Of a stretch of DNA of 64,000 nt, positions 1 to 13,470 are shown in pieces. How positions within the stretch are numbered: position 1 is the stretch's first letter; each line of letters begins with the position of its first letter. Position numbers and translations under genes: made by a program. The notes under the pieces are model-generated. The model did no database searches and had not been told where the DNA came from. It saw only the letters and a program-made list of their open reading frames with translations. This DNA is from Davidsoniella eucalypti. Taxonomy: Eukaryota > Ascomycota > Sordariomycetes > Microascales > Ceratocystidaceae. The stretch covers positions 1 to 64,000 of the forward strand of contig RMBW01000014.1 in the NCBI GenBank assembly GCA_004009845.1, written 5' to 3'.

Positions 1-922
1 CGCTCTCTTCCTTACTAATAATTTTGACTGAAACCAAGCAACTGCCGGTGCTGCGACCACAGAATGGCCTAATTCCGTCACAATACTAACACGTCGTTCC
101 CTCTTTAACCTAGTCTGCTAAAACAGCTGAAGAAACCGACTGACTAGAGAAAATGTTGAGGCTCATCAAGCCGCCGATGGGCTGTTCAGGCACCACTACG
201 TCGTTAAAAGTGGGAAGACAAACTGGTAGTTGCTATGTGCCAGCGCTGTCTAGATCGGGCAAGTGGGCAGACCTCGATAACTATCGTCTTGTTTTTTCAT
301 CCAATATAGTTTGTTTGGGTCAACTAGCTACTAGAAACAACGAAAAAAAATGGGAATACCGGGGCAGGGACCGGAACAATTCAAAGTACTTGGCTCTCAG
401 ATAGAAGGATCAGACAACCGGGTCGAGACGATTTTGGTCTATTTTTTTTACTCTTTATTATAGTGCTTTTTTCTTCCTACGTGAAGATGCGCCATGGATT
501 TTGTAGCGGGCTTGTAGTTGCCGTTTTCTCCCCGTACAACGAACGAGATCGTCCCAAAACAGGGTAATTGCCGGTCATGGTTATGAACATACAAATGAGG
601 CTCATAGCCCCGATGAGGTTTGGAGAGCGTTTCTATAATTTGTTTTGTTCTCCAAGATCACGAATTATTTCTTCTAGTTATATGATATCTTTGTTTCTAC
701 ATATTATGCTTGATTCTCTTCACTATTGAGAAATCATCCGTAGCATCGCCATCACCGACACTTACATCATCTCTCTTAACTGGAACTGTTCCTTGATATC
801 ATTATCTTATCAGATCTAGTTCACATTGTGAAATCTTTAGCCCTGTACGACAATATACCTCAAAGACACCTCGAGCCCCACTACGTCAGATACGCTATTC
901 ACTATAGTAATATATACCCATC
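1..922. other. Intergenic / upstream region of the MFS gene
   Basis: No convincing gene is visible. The reading frames at 153-404 and 828-1022 are short, lack recognisable motifs and overlap the leader of the transporter gene. The stretch presumably holds the promoter and 5' leader of the gene starting at 923; I see no unambiguous regulatory motif. Confidence 0.5.
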
Positions 923-3900
923 ATGGATTCACAACCACCAGAGAAGCAGTCACGGACAACACTCGAGTCCACAGAGCACTCTTACACACCGTCTTCTTCA
1001 TCGTCTACCTTCAATGACGTAGAGCCTGCATCTGAATCTGCACCACACGTTACTGAGGTCTCGGAGAAACCCACTGCCGCTCCTAGGTTATCAGACGATG
1101 CCGAGCAGGACTCGGATCCCGATCATGCGGGATTTGCTGCCATTCGCACTCTTTCCCGTATCAAGACAGAGCCTGATGACTATACGCCACCGAAGTCTAG
1201 GCGACCTTCAGTGGGCGCACAATCGCTTGACTTGGCGTTGCGCCATGAGCGCTCGAACAATGGTTATAGCGTTGGAGAGCTTCCTGCTGACCTAGATGTC
1301 GAAGAGCAGGCCAAGGCGCGTTATTATGATCCAGCCTTTGACGTCGTCTGGAAGGACGGCGACAATGATCCCGGGAACCCCCGAAGCATGTCCAGACTAC
1401 GCAAGTGGTGGATCGTCTTCATAATTGCCATGAGCAGTTGCTGTGTGTAAGTATCGGCACTGCCTAGACCCTACTCTCTGCCTGCTATACGTATCCTAAC
1501 ATTTGACATTAGAACTGCGGCGTCCTCCATTTACACCTCAACATACGACCAGATCATGGAGGAGTTCCAAATATCGCGTCTGGTGGCCACTATTGGTCTC
1601 AGTTTGTTCGTTCTGGGTCTGAGCTGCGGTCCGATGCTGCTCAGTCCTTTATCAGAGTTCTATGGTCGCCGGCCAATCTATATTGTCGCCTGGATTATGT
1701 ACATGGTGTTCCTAGTGCCCGAGGCCGTAGGTCACAACATCGAGACGGTGCTGGCTGCCCGATTCCTCGATGGCTTTTCCGGCAGTGCTTTCCTTGCCGT
1801 GGCTGGTGGAACAGTAGGCGATTTGTTTAGCAAGACGGAACTACAGGCGCCAATGATGATCTTCTCCCTAGCTCCGTTTGTAGGCCCGGCTATCGGGCCA
1901 TTGATCGGTGGCTTCATCAACTACAACATCTATTGGCGCTGGACTTGGTATGTGATGTTGATTTGGGCAGGCTCCCTTCTCTTCTTTATCGTGTTCCAGG
2001 TGCCTGAAACTTACCGTAAGTAACATGTTTGCTCTTCCAAGACTCAATTTGTAGGTAGTATTACTTACCAAATATCTCTATACATAGACCCGGCCTTACT
2101 TCGCCAACGAGCGGCCCGTCTGCGGAAGGAGACCGGCGACGATCGCTGGATCTCCAACATCGAAAAGCAGGACAAGAGCCTCACTAGAACACTCATTGTT
2201 TCGCTATATCGGCCATTCCAGCTACTTTTCTTAGAGCTCATGGTGCTCAGTCTATGCGTGTACTCCGCCATTATTCTTGGTGTACTCTACCTATTCTTCG
2301 GTGCCTTTCCACAGGTCTTCACGGCGACACACGGCTTCGTTCTATGGCAGAACGGATTTACCTTCCTCGGCATCCTCGTGGGTATGATACTTGCCGGCTT
2401 CTTAGATCCGATATGGCGCCACGTGCGCGAAAACCTGATTGCCAAAGCAGAGGCCGAGACGGGAATTCCTGGACGTAGCGAGCCCGAGTTCCGACTACCA
2501 TCGGCGATTCTTGGTGCTTTCTTTGTGCCGACGGGCCTGTTCTGGTTCGCCTGGACTACGTATGCGGAGGTTCATTGGATTATCCCGATCATCGGCTCTG
2601 CCTTCTACGGCGCTGGGTAAGTGACCTCTTTCTTTTCCTGGCTGGCTGCCTGTATGCGGTGTGACTGTTTCGTGTAGTGCAAATGCTGTTTTTATCATGC
2701 AGGAATCCACTAGTTCAATAGACATACAGCCACGGCGTTGCTTCGTTGTCTTTTGTGTGGCAAGTAAAAAAAAAACAAGACGAATGTACTAATAGTCTCT
2801 GGCTCGTATAGTATCTTACTGTGCTTTACAGGCATCTTCACATTCCTTGTAAGTTCCATCAACAACAAACACTCTAGGCAATATCACTTCAGCCTACCGA
2901 ACGCCGTCGCCGAACACTAGCCTGTATCTTCTCATTTCTCTTTGCCGCACTTCCCCTCCTCCATCGTTCTATACGGGATAGGGAGAGGGAAAATCTGACA
3001 GAAAGAAAAAGACCGCATGTTGCAGATACGATATGTCGGTCCACCGCAAAGTATTTGTCTCAATAAGAGCAGATGGCCATGTTGACGACAAGCTAAAGTA
3101 GCCGATGTATTGTGTATGTTTATCGGACTAACATATGAGGTCTCTCCTCTTCCAGGTCGACGCCTACCCACTCTACGCCGCCAGTGCTTTAGCTGCCAAC
3201 GTGTTTGTACGCTGCAGTTTTGCCGGTAAGTCTCTTTGTTCTTTCCCACCATACACGCCCCTCTTCGTTTGATACACTCCATCCCCTCGTCACAACTATT
3301 GTCACGCTGTAATATGTTCGTTACACGACAGTTGCATATAGCCGCTCAGCTATACCCTTGGAATCATACTTCTCGCTCTCTCTCTTGCCCGCGTTTCCCC
3401 AAAAATGCTATTCGCCTCACTCTTTGGTGCCCGCGCCCCTCCTCTTCGCATTCGTCTTACTCGTTCTCAGTCTCGAGAGAGATTCAAGAGTCTAGAAGCA
3501 AATAGTGAACACATCAGCACCTCGCAACACAGGCGAAGCAGAAGAAACTTGGCGCTTGTGGCCTCGACCTGTGTTCTGTTTTCAAGTCCGTCTTCATTCA
3601 TCTACCTTAACCTATACACAAACAAAAGTCGGTATCAGTCGATGAAGCCAACCCGTGCGCAAGATGCTTTCTACCGTCTGTTAGTCCGTACTTGTGTTCC
3701 TGTTTGTACGCCCACGGTATCGAGATTGAGCTCGACAGGCATTGATACATATAGTTCTTATACAAAACCCTACATGACTATAGCTTGCTAACCCTTATCT
3801 GGTTTTCCTCCTTCTAGCCATCTTCCCACTCTTTGGCCACCAAATGTTCGAACAGTTGGGATTTCAATGGGCTGGCTCGCTTCTAGCTTTTCTTTCTGTC

Positions 3901-3981
3901 GCCATGATGCCATTCCCATACATCTTTTTCAAATACGGCAAGAGTATCCGGCGTAGGAGTCGCTTTGCTGTTAGCGATTAA
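923..3981 (+). CDS. MFS multidrug/polyamine exporter, DHA1 (12-TM) type
   Basis: A plasma-membrane proton antiporter of the fungal Tpo1/Flr1-like drug and polyamine group (family knowledge). Exons by splice signals: 923-1446, 1513-2015, 2088-2616, about 2678-2712, 2832-2848, 3156-3225 and 3818-3981, giving about 613 residues. The first ~165 residues are hydrophilic and Ser/Asp rich (cytosolic tail). Then come TM helices with the family motif A form SPLSEFYGRRP, the loop ETYHPALLRQRAARLRKETGD-like segment formed exactly across the 2015/2088 junction, and the late-TM signature VDAYPLYAASALAAN in exon 6. The C-terminus ends in a basic YGKSIRRRSRF stretch. Phases agree at every junction except the exon 4 donor, where no good GT site follows the FIMQ codons; the weak gttcaa at 2713 is my best choice. 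The last two introns (307 and 592 nt) are long. Family is secure; substrate unknown. Confidence 0.85.
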
Positions 3982-6900
3982 GCATACAGATGTTATCAGC
4001 CTATCATATCAACAGTCACAGCTCTCTTCGACCTACTAATTTTAGCTCAAAAGTACCGTACCTTTTCATTACGAGTATTCAGAGTTCGTTTCTTTTACCG
4101 TCGTATAATATTGCGATCTCTTTTTCCTGTCGTTTACAAAAGTTCAATACCCCCCACCTCGACTTAGCTAGTAATACTATAAAACGATATAATGACTGCA
4201 GTTGAAGACATTCAAAGCTCTTCTAGGGGCTGCCGGGTTCGCATATCGTAACTTTTGGCTTTGTATATCTGTACATGCACATTGAGATTTATGGAAACAG
4301 GTAAATGCTCACGAGGTGCAGAAATACCAGTTGATAGCTGTAATATATTTCAACTATAGGCTATCCGAATAAGAGACACATCATATATATTACTAAGACT
4401 GGTCAAGCTGAATCACTTATTACATTTAAATCCACAAAGTGTGCATATATATGTATGCACAGTCAATGTATAAGCACATGAATATATAGTGAGAGTGCTT
4501 TATAGCGTGTAGATATATCAAGCTGGCTTAGTGTTTGAGTTTGAGACTTCAATGTCTCTCAGCAAGGTAAATCTGTTGGACTTTCCTTTATAGCCTTGTG
4601 TTGAATTCCGTAAGCGAGCCAAAGTTTTGAACGAGTTTTTTTGGGGGGCAGTATGAGTAAGAAGTTTCATATAATACTTTCTTTTTTCCTTCTACACTGT
4701 AAATTAAGTAAAAACTTAAATGTCATTAGAATCTATAATAACAACTAGCTATCGCACGTTATATGATACTGCCTTAGATAAAATGATAGCATATTGAGCC
4801 CGAAGCAAGAATAAGGCTAACGAAGTGGCCTACCGCCCACTATAGTATGCGTAGTACATAACTAAATGATGGTCAATACTTGATGTTGTCTTACACGGGG
4901 GCCAAGTGGAGATCTATTTTCCGCTGTACTTTGAGATAATCCACTCAGCAGCACGGACAAGCTAGAAAATACCGTAACATCTCACGTCAATTATATCCTG
5001 TTTTGGATATCGACAAACTTCAAAAAGATGGGAAACTTGTTACTTATAAGAATTGTAACCATGATAAAAGAAAGCAATCAAATAAGGCGAGCAAGCAGCA
5101 AAACCAGATAATTCTTATTGTTTTTAACAGTCAAGTCTAGCAAAATCTAGTCAACGCGATTACATCTTGAATGTACCTGTACAAATATCTGTATACATGT
5201 GACACATGCTGTAGCTACAGCATACATATATAGCCAAGTCTAGACGCAAAGGCTATTTCACAGTACGATTAACTATGTATAGTGATGTATTCATGCGCTA
5301 AGTTGCCTCGATATTACCTAACACGGTAGGTCTTACAGAACCCTTCGGGTATGGGCATTCTAAATGTTGATAGGCTGCGGGCAGGATGCAGTTTCTGCAA
5401 CAAAGATATATCACAGATGCTATAGTTATGGACATATGTAGTAGTAGGTTGATGAAGGCCATGTTATATTCTTGCCACGGCCTGGGCTTACAGTGCAGCT
5501 TGACTAACCGAGTCTTGAATTTATACAGTTGTAGTGCTGCCCATGTGCTGTAGAGATTCCATTCTGTTTCTCCGCTTTAGCTTCCGAGTAGAAAGACGGA
5601 AAACCTATGACTTTGCTTGGTGTTCGTATTCCAAAACCATGTTACGTTGTTGATATAAGTGACTAATATAGGGTTGTGATGTAACCCTATGATAATGAAC
5701 CCTGTAATGAATAACACACAAGCACCCCTCATTTGTGCAGTACCAACAAAGAACGCACGCAATAAAGATTGACAACAAACAAATCGTGAGGATAGCTGAT
5801 AAAATAGCTATAGATGGTAGAAAGCATATAACAGAAACGAACTATTGACGGCTAGCTTGGAGAGCTAGATACAGATATACTGAACATAACGATGCATTGG
5901 TCTGACTGCTAGCGTTGGATACTGGAAGCGGCATGCTTGCATTGGAGAAAGGTGAACAAGGACCACGATATGTTTGTTCTGGAAGCATAGACAGAACAGA
6001 ATGCTGTAATGGCTGTCAAACCCAACCGCTACAGTAGTATTGCCTGCCACTTGCCTTTCCATATCGCCAATGCGTCTGTGGACATACCGTTACAGCGGTC
6101 ATTAGCTCACCGATGAGCTGCCAAGGTTTGAAAAAGCAAAGGATAAAGCAATATTGAGCAAACAGGGCCTTGTAAGTGGCTACGGAGCGAAAGGAACAAG
6201 GCTCAAGGAAAGCGGCGGCTGGATTGGACATGGTAAAAGCAAGAAGGCACGGAGGAAACAAGGCGGAGAAAGCAGAATATGTAATGTATAGGTGCGTACA
6301 TTACATTACATACATCAGAAACTAGACCGAAGAGTTGAGAGGAAGAGGAAAAGGAAGAGGGGGTCTCAACAAGAAACCATAAGCAGGGCTCACAGCACGC
6401 ACATATAACTACATATATACATACACACATGATAACAAGCTATGCAGTACAACCGACGACGGCATCCGGAGGCTTCAAAGTGCGGAACCAGAAGCAACAG
6501 TGTGTATTAGAAGCAAAGATAGAAGATAACCGGCGGCTCGGCTAAGCCATCACCGAGCCCGAGCTATGGGCATTTGACGGCAATAGCCAGTTGATATAAC
6601 TATACTAACATACAAATTATAAGTCAGGCTGCTGGATATACAAGTGACATTACATGTATTGTTAGCACGATACCGATTTCGCTTTATTTTCATTTTTTCC
6701 TGATTGTTGTTGAGCTGGCACGGATTTGATTTTCAGAAAATGTATTACGAAAACATGACAAGTTAGCTCAACCAACACCTTAGCGTACTGTTAGCCTGGA
6801 ACAATCGCTGGAAAACAAGGTTCAGCAACATCTCTATGTCCTATTACTGGCTGCATTATGATGCCCTGACATTACTCTTTGATAATTAGAAGAAGTAAAG

Positions 6901-8200
6901 AAAACAGATAGGCTAGAATCCCAAGAAAGTGAAATATCCTCAGCTGTTTACGCTCTTCCTAGGACGTAATGATCTACATATCTCAAAGCGAAGCCATAGA
7001 CGGGCAGCTATTCTTGCAAGACGTAGATAGCCAGATGCCAAGCCTTATACCACCTACTGCTGACAGTCTACAGATAGGTATTGTCTTCATTGCCCCTCTT
7101 TCTCCAACTGAGAAGAATACGAAAGCCAGCACAAAGAGAGAAACTCTGTAATGAAAGTAAGCTCTCCAAAAACCCGGGGCTTTCTTTCTCCTTCAGCCCG
7201 GGATCTGGCTATATGGGTCCTGCGTGATGCCGGCCGTTTCAAGCTACTTGCTGGGCAGGTTTCTATCGAACAGGCATAGTAGTACCACATCAAGTCGGAA
7301 AGAAGAACAAGCTTCCTCAGCCTTTGGCTTAGGCCAATGAACTTGCTTTTGCTGTCTTTGGGGTACAAGATACCTTGAGTAATCGGTCAATCGCGTCGTA
7401 CTCGCGGGGCCGGGGTTAATGCAAGACAGGTACCGGGTACATATTATGTACATTCCAAACGGACCTTTTTGCTCTGAAGAGGCAGGGACTAGCGAAGCTA
7501 TTACTCTATCATTTCGTTGCTCTATTTGTCTGACTGGCTCACCTGGTTCTGTGTGTTGCTGGGACCACGAAAATAGCGCTTTTGTGGGATCGGCAAACTG
7601 TTTTGGCGGCATGTTACCTTCTGGAATGACGTCCTTGAAGGCCTCTTGATATCAGACAAGAGAATGGAGAGACAAAGGCCATATCTGTATAGCCAAAGAT
7701 AGATATACATGTAGGCACAGATACGTACGCCCTCTTGTATGTATATCTTGGATATAAAATGAGTACTTGGCGGAGCATAATATACGGCTCTGCATACTGT
7801 TTGGTAATATGAAGATTGGGGCAGCTGTCCAAAGGAAGAGGATTCGGGAAGACATAGCGTGTATGATGTCGCACTGCTAGTCCATTGGTGTACATAATCT
7901 AGTAGTAATCGATTAGTGGCTATTGAGAGAAACGCTCGCGTGCTCAAATATATGTAGACAGGCTTGGATTCTTCTTAGTTGTCTCTTAGGTAAAGTAAAA
8001 TATAGCGTACCGGAGACACAACTTTGGCGCATGAAAAAGGATATGTAGCCCTGTAAACATGACTCTATGACTCTGACAGCCATCTCTCACTGCAACCAGC
8101 AGCCGGGCAGACGTTAATAGTAGACTATATGGTATGTATTATGCTTCTGGGTAAGATCAGAGGCTCCAGAAATCCTGCTGACTTCGTTCACTCAGATTAC
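3982..8200. other. AT-rich gene-free stretch
   Basis: Only short, motif-free reading frames occur on either strand (for example 5577-5762, 5865-6430 minus and 7244-7947 minus). I see no tRNA fold, tandem array or transposon ORF. Composition is A/T rich with scattered ATATAT runs. Nothing here can be supported as a gene. Confidence 0.55.
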
Positions 8201-10689
8201 TTTTCTCTCTTCAAGCTTTTTCTTTTTGCTCGTCTTCGAGAAGAACCTTCAGACTAAGATCACCCAAGAGAAATACGACTCCGCCGAGCCAGGGTGTCTT
8301 CCAACAGAAAAAAGAAAAGACCCGTTTGTGTTCGTTCTCTTTGAGATTCCTTGGATATTTTGATAATAGAAACATGAGAATTGCCTTCCGCGAATAGCAT
8401 CGAATCCAAGTAGAAAATCGCAAAGTCTGCATTGTGCCGTAATAAAAATGAATTTTCTAATTGGGCTGGACGATCCAGCCCGCCTGCGCTCCTTTTGTCC
8501 TTCTTTCCCTCCGATCACGAGCCATCGCCGAGAAAGCAAGTAAACAAATGCAACTGGTCTCTTTCTGTGATGCTTTCATCCTCTTGCACCTTGGCATTTC
8601 GTAGTTGCCCGAAGTGCATGTATGAACTACGATCTAAGCGTTCCTTTTTGATTATGTTATTTTCTATCTTGAGTTCTCACTGACCAGAAAGGAATGAACG
8701 GGCGCTTCTTGCATTTCGCATTATACCCACTGACTCTCACTTTCTTTTTCTTCTGGTTATTGCTTCAACCGATAAACCTACTGCAAGTTCCTTCCCAGAA
8801 AAAATAAAATCCAATATATAGTTCCTGCTAAAAACGTCAAGGGTGGAAGAGTTTTCAGCCTTCAGTTCATTCCTCATTTGAATCACAGCAAGCACTCTTA
8901 GTAGAGAAAAGCCGTTATTTTTTTCTTGAATTTCAACCCCAAAAACCACAACATCACGATCCATTATCTTTTTGATGCCGCAAGCACCGCGAAAATAATT
9001 GACTTGTAAAATTTTAATCTCTATTATATTATCACAATATTCACGCCTCGTCCTTTGAACGCCTCAAACAGCGCTCGTCTGCCTGCCTTTGTACGGCGCG
9101 AATCTAGGTCTCCATAGACGTCAACAGATCACCGATCGACCACTATCGCCACTTTCTGCGGCCATCTTGCACGAAACCGCGGGCTTCGACTCCCGTCTGC
9201 CGCCTTCTATATACATATATAGCATCATCAGCTGCCTGTATCTCTTCGACTTCGAACAACCGACCCCTAATCCACCTTCAGACGTCCTTTCGATGCGTTC
9301 CGAAGAACCAGGACAGACGAAGATTCTGTCCATTAGTGCCAAAGACAAGAAGAGTAAAGAGGAAGAGAAACCGTCGAAACAGGACGCTGGCCTGTGTTTC
9401 TGCTCTTCCTTGGCGTCCTCGATCTCGACTACGCCGACTTGTATCTCCTCGGAAACAAACTTGCGCCTGCGGGAAGAGTGTCTAGCCAAGTGAGGCCCAG
9501 CCCTCTACATCTCGACTTCGGCTTCTATCTACTCTATATACTCGGCCCGGGTTTCTGGCTTCTATATGCTTGCATTGACTACCGTCGTTTGAGTGTATAT
9601 TAGTATCCTTTCTGGTCTAGACTTCGAGCCACGCAACCAATTGCTCGTATCGGTTAGAACGCTCTTTAGGCTTCATCTTTTTCTTTGGCTCTAGCTACGT
9701 CTAGATTGCTGCATATAAGCGTCTGCTTTGACGATAGTGGCTACACTTGCTCTAGCCAAATTCGAAAAACTCCTTCAACGTCCAAGTACGGCCATCGAAC
9801 GTCAAAATACGCCGCCGCCTGCAATAGTCGTTGTGGGCCTAGCTTCAGTTGCTATCTACATAAAGATAAAATCACGGTTGGTGCTCCCCTCATCTCTGCC
9901 TATTCATGTTCAAATCTTTGGCTCTTCATGACCGTCGTCATAAACCCTCTGAAGCTACGATCCGAGTCTTTCTGGGCTTTGCATATTGGCTTGTTTGTGT
10001 TTCCAAGCCTCTCAAGTTTACGCTCTTAACCAACTATAATACACGAGTAAATTGTACTACCGTGCGGCCATCAAGCCCTCTATCTCACCTGGCTTGCTCA
10101 CCTCGACGGTTCTTCGGTTGCTTTGCGACATCAGACCGCCCGGACCCCAGCCGTCACCGTACCCACCCCCTCCTCTCTCCCCCATCTTCTACTTCCCAGT
10201 CACTTCCCGCCTATCTGTGCTGCCATTGGCTAGCATCATTGGAAGCATAGCAGCGGCGTATTAGACCCGGAACGCAAACTGGCCACCTCCATCTCTCCCC
10301 AGTCGAAGCCACCAAAAAGCCAAACGCGCAAGAGAACGCCCTCATCGTTGCTGCAGGCGATTGTCCCTCCACATACCTGGATGCCTGTCTGCTTCTTGGC
10401 TGGGCTTGCGACTGATCTTGTAGCTGTGAGCTATCAGCTGTACTTCAGCCAAGCAGCTTGAGCTAGTCGGCTCGGCTAGTTTGTGGTCCATTATCCTACA
10501 CGCCCCTCCATAGCGACCTCTGCATTAGAAACACTCTACTTACTTCCGGTTCCGTTCTTTGTTTCGTTTACTAACACATGCGCTTGTTAAGCCCTTTTCT
10601 GGCTGCCATAGCCATCGAAAACACGCCTCTTCAGCTTGAATCCGGCCTCGAGCTTCATCTTATATAAGACCTTGCTAGTCGCCACCGAA
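8201..10689. other. Long upstream region of the AcuK/Ert1-like gene
   Basis: A roughly 2.5-kb stretch, pyrimidine-rich on the plus strand from about 9040 on, precedes the ATG at 10690. Frames at 9089-9493, 9394-9603, 9685-10029 and 9906-10250 overlap each other, have no recognisable domain and show serine/leucine-rich composition expected from CT-rich DNA. I read this as promoter plus a long 5' leader, possibly with upstream ORFs, as is common for fungal regulators. That reading is inference. Confidence 0.4.
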
Positions 10690-13019
10690 ATGCCCACAGG
10701 GCTGCCCGACGGAAAAAAGATCTCAAGCTCTAGCTCTAGTTCAGGCAAAGACAACGTCGAAGTTCGCCGCAGACCATCACTACTTTTAGCTCCTGTCGTT
10801 TCGTCGCCTGTAGCGCCAACATCTATGACGTCAGCCATGCCATCATCCATCACCAGCACGCCAGATATTATGGCCAATCCCAACGCCGCCTCGTCTTTTG
10901 GGGTGCCATCCTCGGCTATTGCAGAAAAAAAGAAATACGACCCCAAGGACCCGCTACGTCCTCGGCGGAAAAAGGCGCGGAGAGCTTGTTATGCCTGCCA
11001 AAGAGCCCACCTTACATGTGGTGAGTCCAAGACTTCATCTATATCTTGGCACATGAGACTAAATTTGTAACTAGGTGACGAACGACCTTGCCAAAGGTGT
11101 ATCAAGCGCGGGCTTGGAGATGCCTGTCAAGACGGTGTTCGCAAGAAGGCAAAGTATCTTCATGATGCGCCCCCGGAAGCACTGCGCCCGGTTCTCGGTC
11201 CTAACTATAACCCGGCCAGCAATGCGACACCGGCACCTGCGCCTACACGAAGCAACAGCACGGGGAATCTTACCTTGAATAGCCTCTCAGATACGACATC
11301 CGTACAATGTACCAACATGTATGCTACTTCGACTGCCAACAGCTTCCCTGTGTTCTCTACTGGCTCTCAAACGCCCATCGCGACACTGCCCGAAGCGCTC
11401 CAGAGTTTTGGCGTACAAACTTCGCCTGTTTCGCCAACTTTTCAGGGCCCAATTGCAAGTGATGTCGCGCGCACCCATGGCATCGACAACCTTGGAACCT
11501 TTGCTAGTGCTACAGCATCAGATCCTCTCAACTTCAATGCGCTATTTGACCCAAGTAACCCTGCCCTGTATAGCCTAGAGCTCAACAATCTCGATAATAT
11601 GAACTTTGGAAGTCAGTATGGCGCATTGGAGTTCAGCATTCTAGATCGCATGAGCAGGAATGCCGAGTCTGGCTCCCACGAACACACAAATTCGCTCTCT
11701 GGCCCGTCAGCCCATGAGTTGGGCGGCTTCAATATTTTGGAGAATGCTAATTCGCAGTTCTTCGACAACACTATGCTTGATCTTGCCAGCCTTGATCCGT
11801 CTAATACAGTATTTGCTCATGGAAATCTGCAACATGGTCTCCCACATGCTTATGCCATCAGCGCTGGATCGAATAGCCTGGCTAGCCCTAGCACTGAAAA
11901 TACTGCCAGCCCTCAGCCTGTCGCTCTAGGTGGCTACGACGGATCCCCAGGTGCCACTCCTGGGTATCAGCCGCCTCCGGCTGTTGCTCCGCTGCCGCGC
12001 TTAAAGCCGAGGCTTCTCAAAACCACAGCGCTTCTTGGAATACGGCGCCGTGATCCGTCGAGCATCTATGAGTCTGTCAAGGAGCCATATCCGTATATCA
12101 ATGGCTTCCACAAGCTAATTGCCTTTTTGCGGGGTCGCTTCCCGCCTGACAAGACACTCAAGATAGCCAAGTCTCTATCCAGCATTCGTCCATCATTTAT
12201 GTCATGTACCAAGTCACTGAATGTCCAGGACCTGATTTTTATGGAGAAATGTCTACAGCGCACACTGTTTGAATACGAAGAATTCATGCAACATACTTCA
12301 GCACCGACAATCGTCTGTAGGCGTACAGGTGAGGTTTGTGCTGTGAACAAAGAGTTCACGGCCCTCACTGGCTGGACAAAAGACATCCTTCTTGGCAAGG
12401 CCGTGAATGAGAATGTCAACACTGGAGTTGCCAACCGGTCAGCGAACACAACACCTGTTCAGCAAACTGTCTACCCCGACGGCGAACCACAACCTGTATT
12501 CATTCCAGAGCTGCTCGATGACGAAAGTGTTGTCCAATTCTACGAAGACTATGCACATCTTGCATTTGGTGATAGTAGAGGCCATGTCAACCGCACTTGT
12601 CGCCTCCTCAAGTACCGAAAAGCAGATGACGCACATGCCATGCGGCCACAATCATCGTCATCTACCGGAAGCTCTTCGCACAACTCTGGTTTCAATACTG
12701 GCTCAGGTATGAGTGGTACGGTTAATGGTGTTTCCCTGGCCAACAGCTCTGGCGATAAGAGTGTGCGCAGCCGCTTAAGTAATCGGGTCATCAAGATTGA
12801 TAGCGAGCACGGTATCTCTAAAATTGAGAAAGACGGAAAGGTTGATTGCACCTACTGTTGGGTAATCAAGCGGGATGTTTTCGATATACCGATGTTGATC
12901 ATCATCAATGTAAGTATTATCTACTCAACTTATCTAGAGAATTATGCAAATAGAAGCTAACCCTAATATCATAGTTTCTGCCGTGTTACTATCGTAATCA
13001 AGAACCTTTACCTGTATGA
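10690..13019 (+). CDS. ERT1: Zn2Cys6 transcription factor with PAS domain, AcuK/Ert1 type
   Basis: A nuclear regulator of gluconeogenesis genes in other ascomycetes (AcuK in Aspergillus, Ert1 in yeast; family knowledge). Exons 10690-11020, 11075-12909 and 12975-13019 give about 736 residues. After a ~95-residue Ser-rich start, the zinc cluster CYACQRAHLTCG continues across intron 1 as DERPCQRCIKRGLGDAC: six cysteines, basic RRKKARR before and RKKAKYL after. The APPEAL segment that follows is typical of the AcuK branch. The middle (residues ~140-370) is low-complexity. Around residues 440-520 lies a PAS-like domain (CRRTGEVCAVNKEFTALTGW), and the C-terminus holds CTYCWVIKRDVFDIPMLI, also family specific. 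The ATG at 10690 is chosen because the upstream frame begins with non-ATG codons. The last exon is only 14 codons plus TGA. It is convergent with the riboflavin kinase gene. Confidence 0.85.
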
Positions 13020-13470
13020 GAGTCTCTCTGCAGAAAAAAAAGCCTTTCTCGCCTTTGAGTCTGTTGTGATAGGATTCAAATTTGCCCGTCAAAACTCTAG
13101 AAAATCAGGTTTTAGCTTATTTGATGTTCTCTTTGGCGTTTTTCTTCGTCCTGGTCACTTATTTCCTATATTCTATACACTTGATTTCGCTTAGTCATTA
13201 GTATTACATCATTCTCACAACTAGTAGTTTTTATATTCGCTTATAAAACAAAGGCGTTGGTGCTATCTTGCATACATTTTGTTATACCTAAAATTCATAC
13301 ATCATATCTATCAATCTTGACTTACACCTCAACTATACAATAATGCTCAGATGATAACCATGCGAAACCATCATAACCCTAGTGTTCATGGTTTGTAATT
13401 CGCATAGATATTAAACCCAGAAAAACGGCATGTGTACATATATTTTTAGCAACGTAAATACCCTAACCCT
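13020..13470. other. Convergent 3' spacer
   Basis: An AT-rich spacer between the stop of the zinc-cluster gene and the stop of riboflavin kinase; presumably both 3' UTRs. A short CCCTAACCCT telomere-like string near 13459 is a single occurrence and not a tandem array. Confidence 0.5.

Noticed and set aside
7087..7947. Overlapping minus-strand frames of up to 141 codons
   Set aside because: No motif, no splice-consistent extension, AT-rich; not supportable as a gene.
9089..10264. Several overlapping frames of 67-134 codons upstream of the zinc-cluster gene
   Set aside because: No domain, overlapping on both strands and explained by CT-rich composition; treated as leader or promoter.
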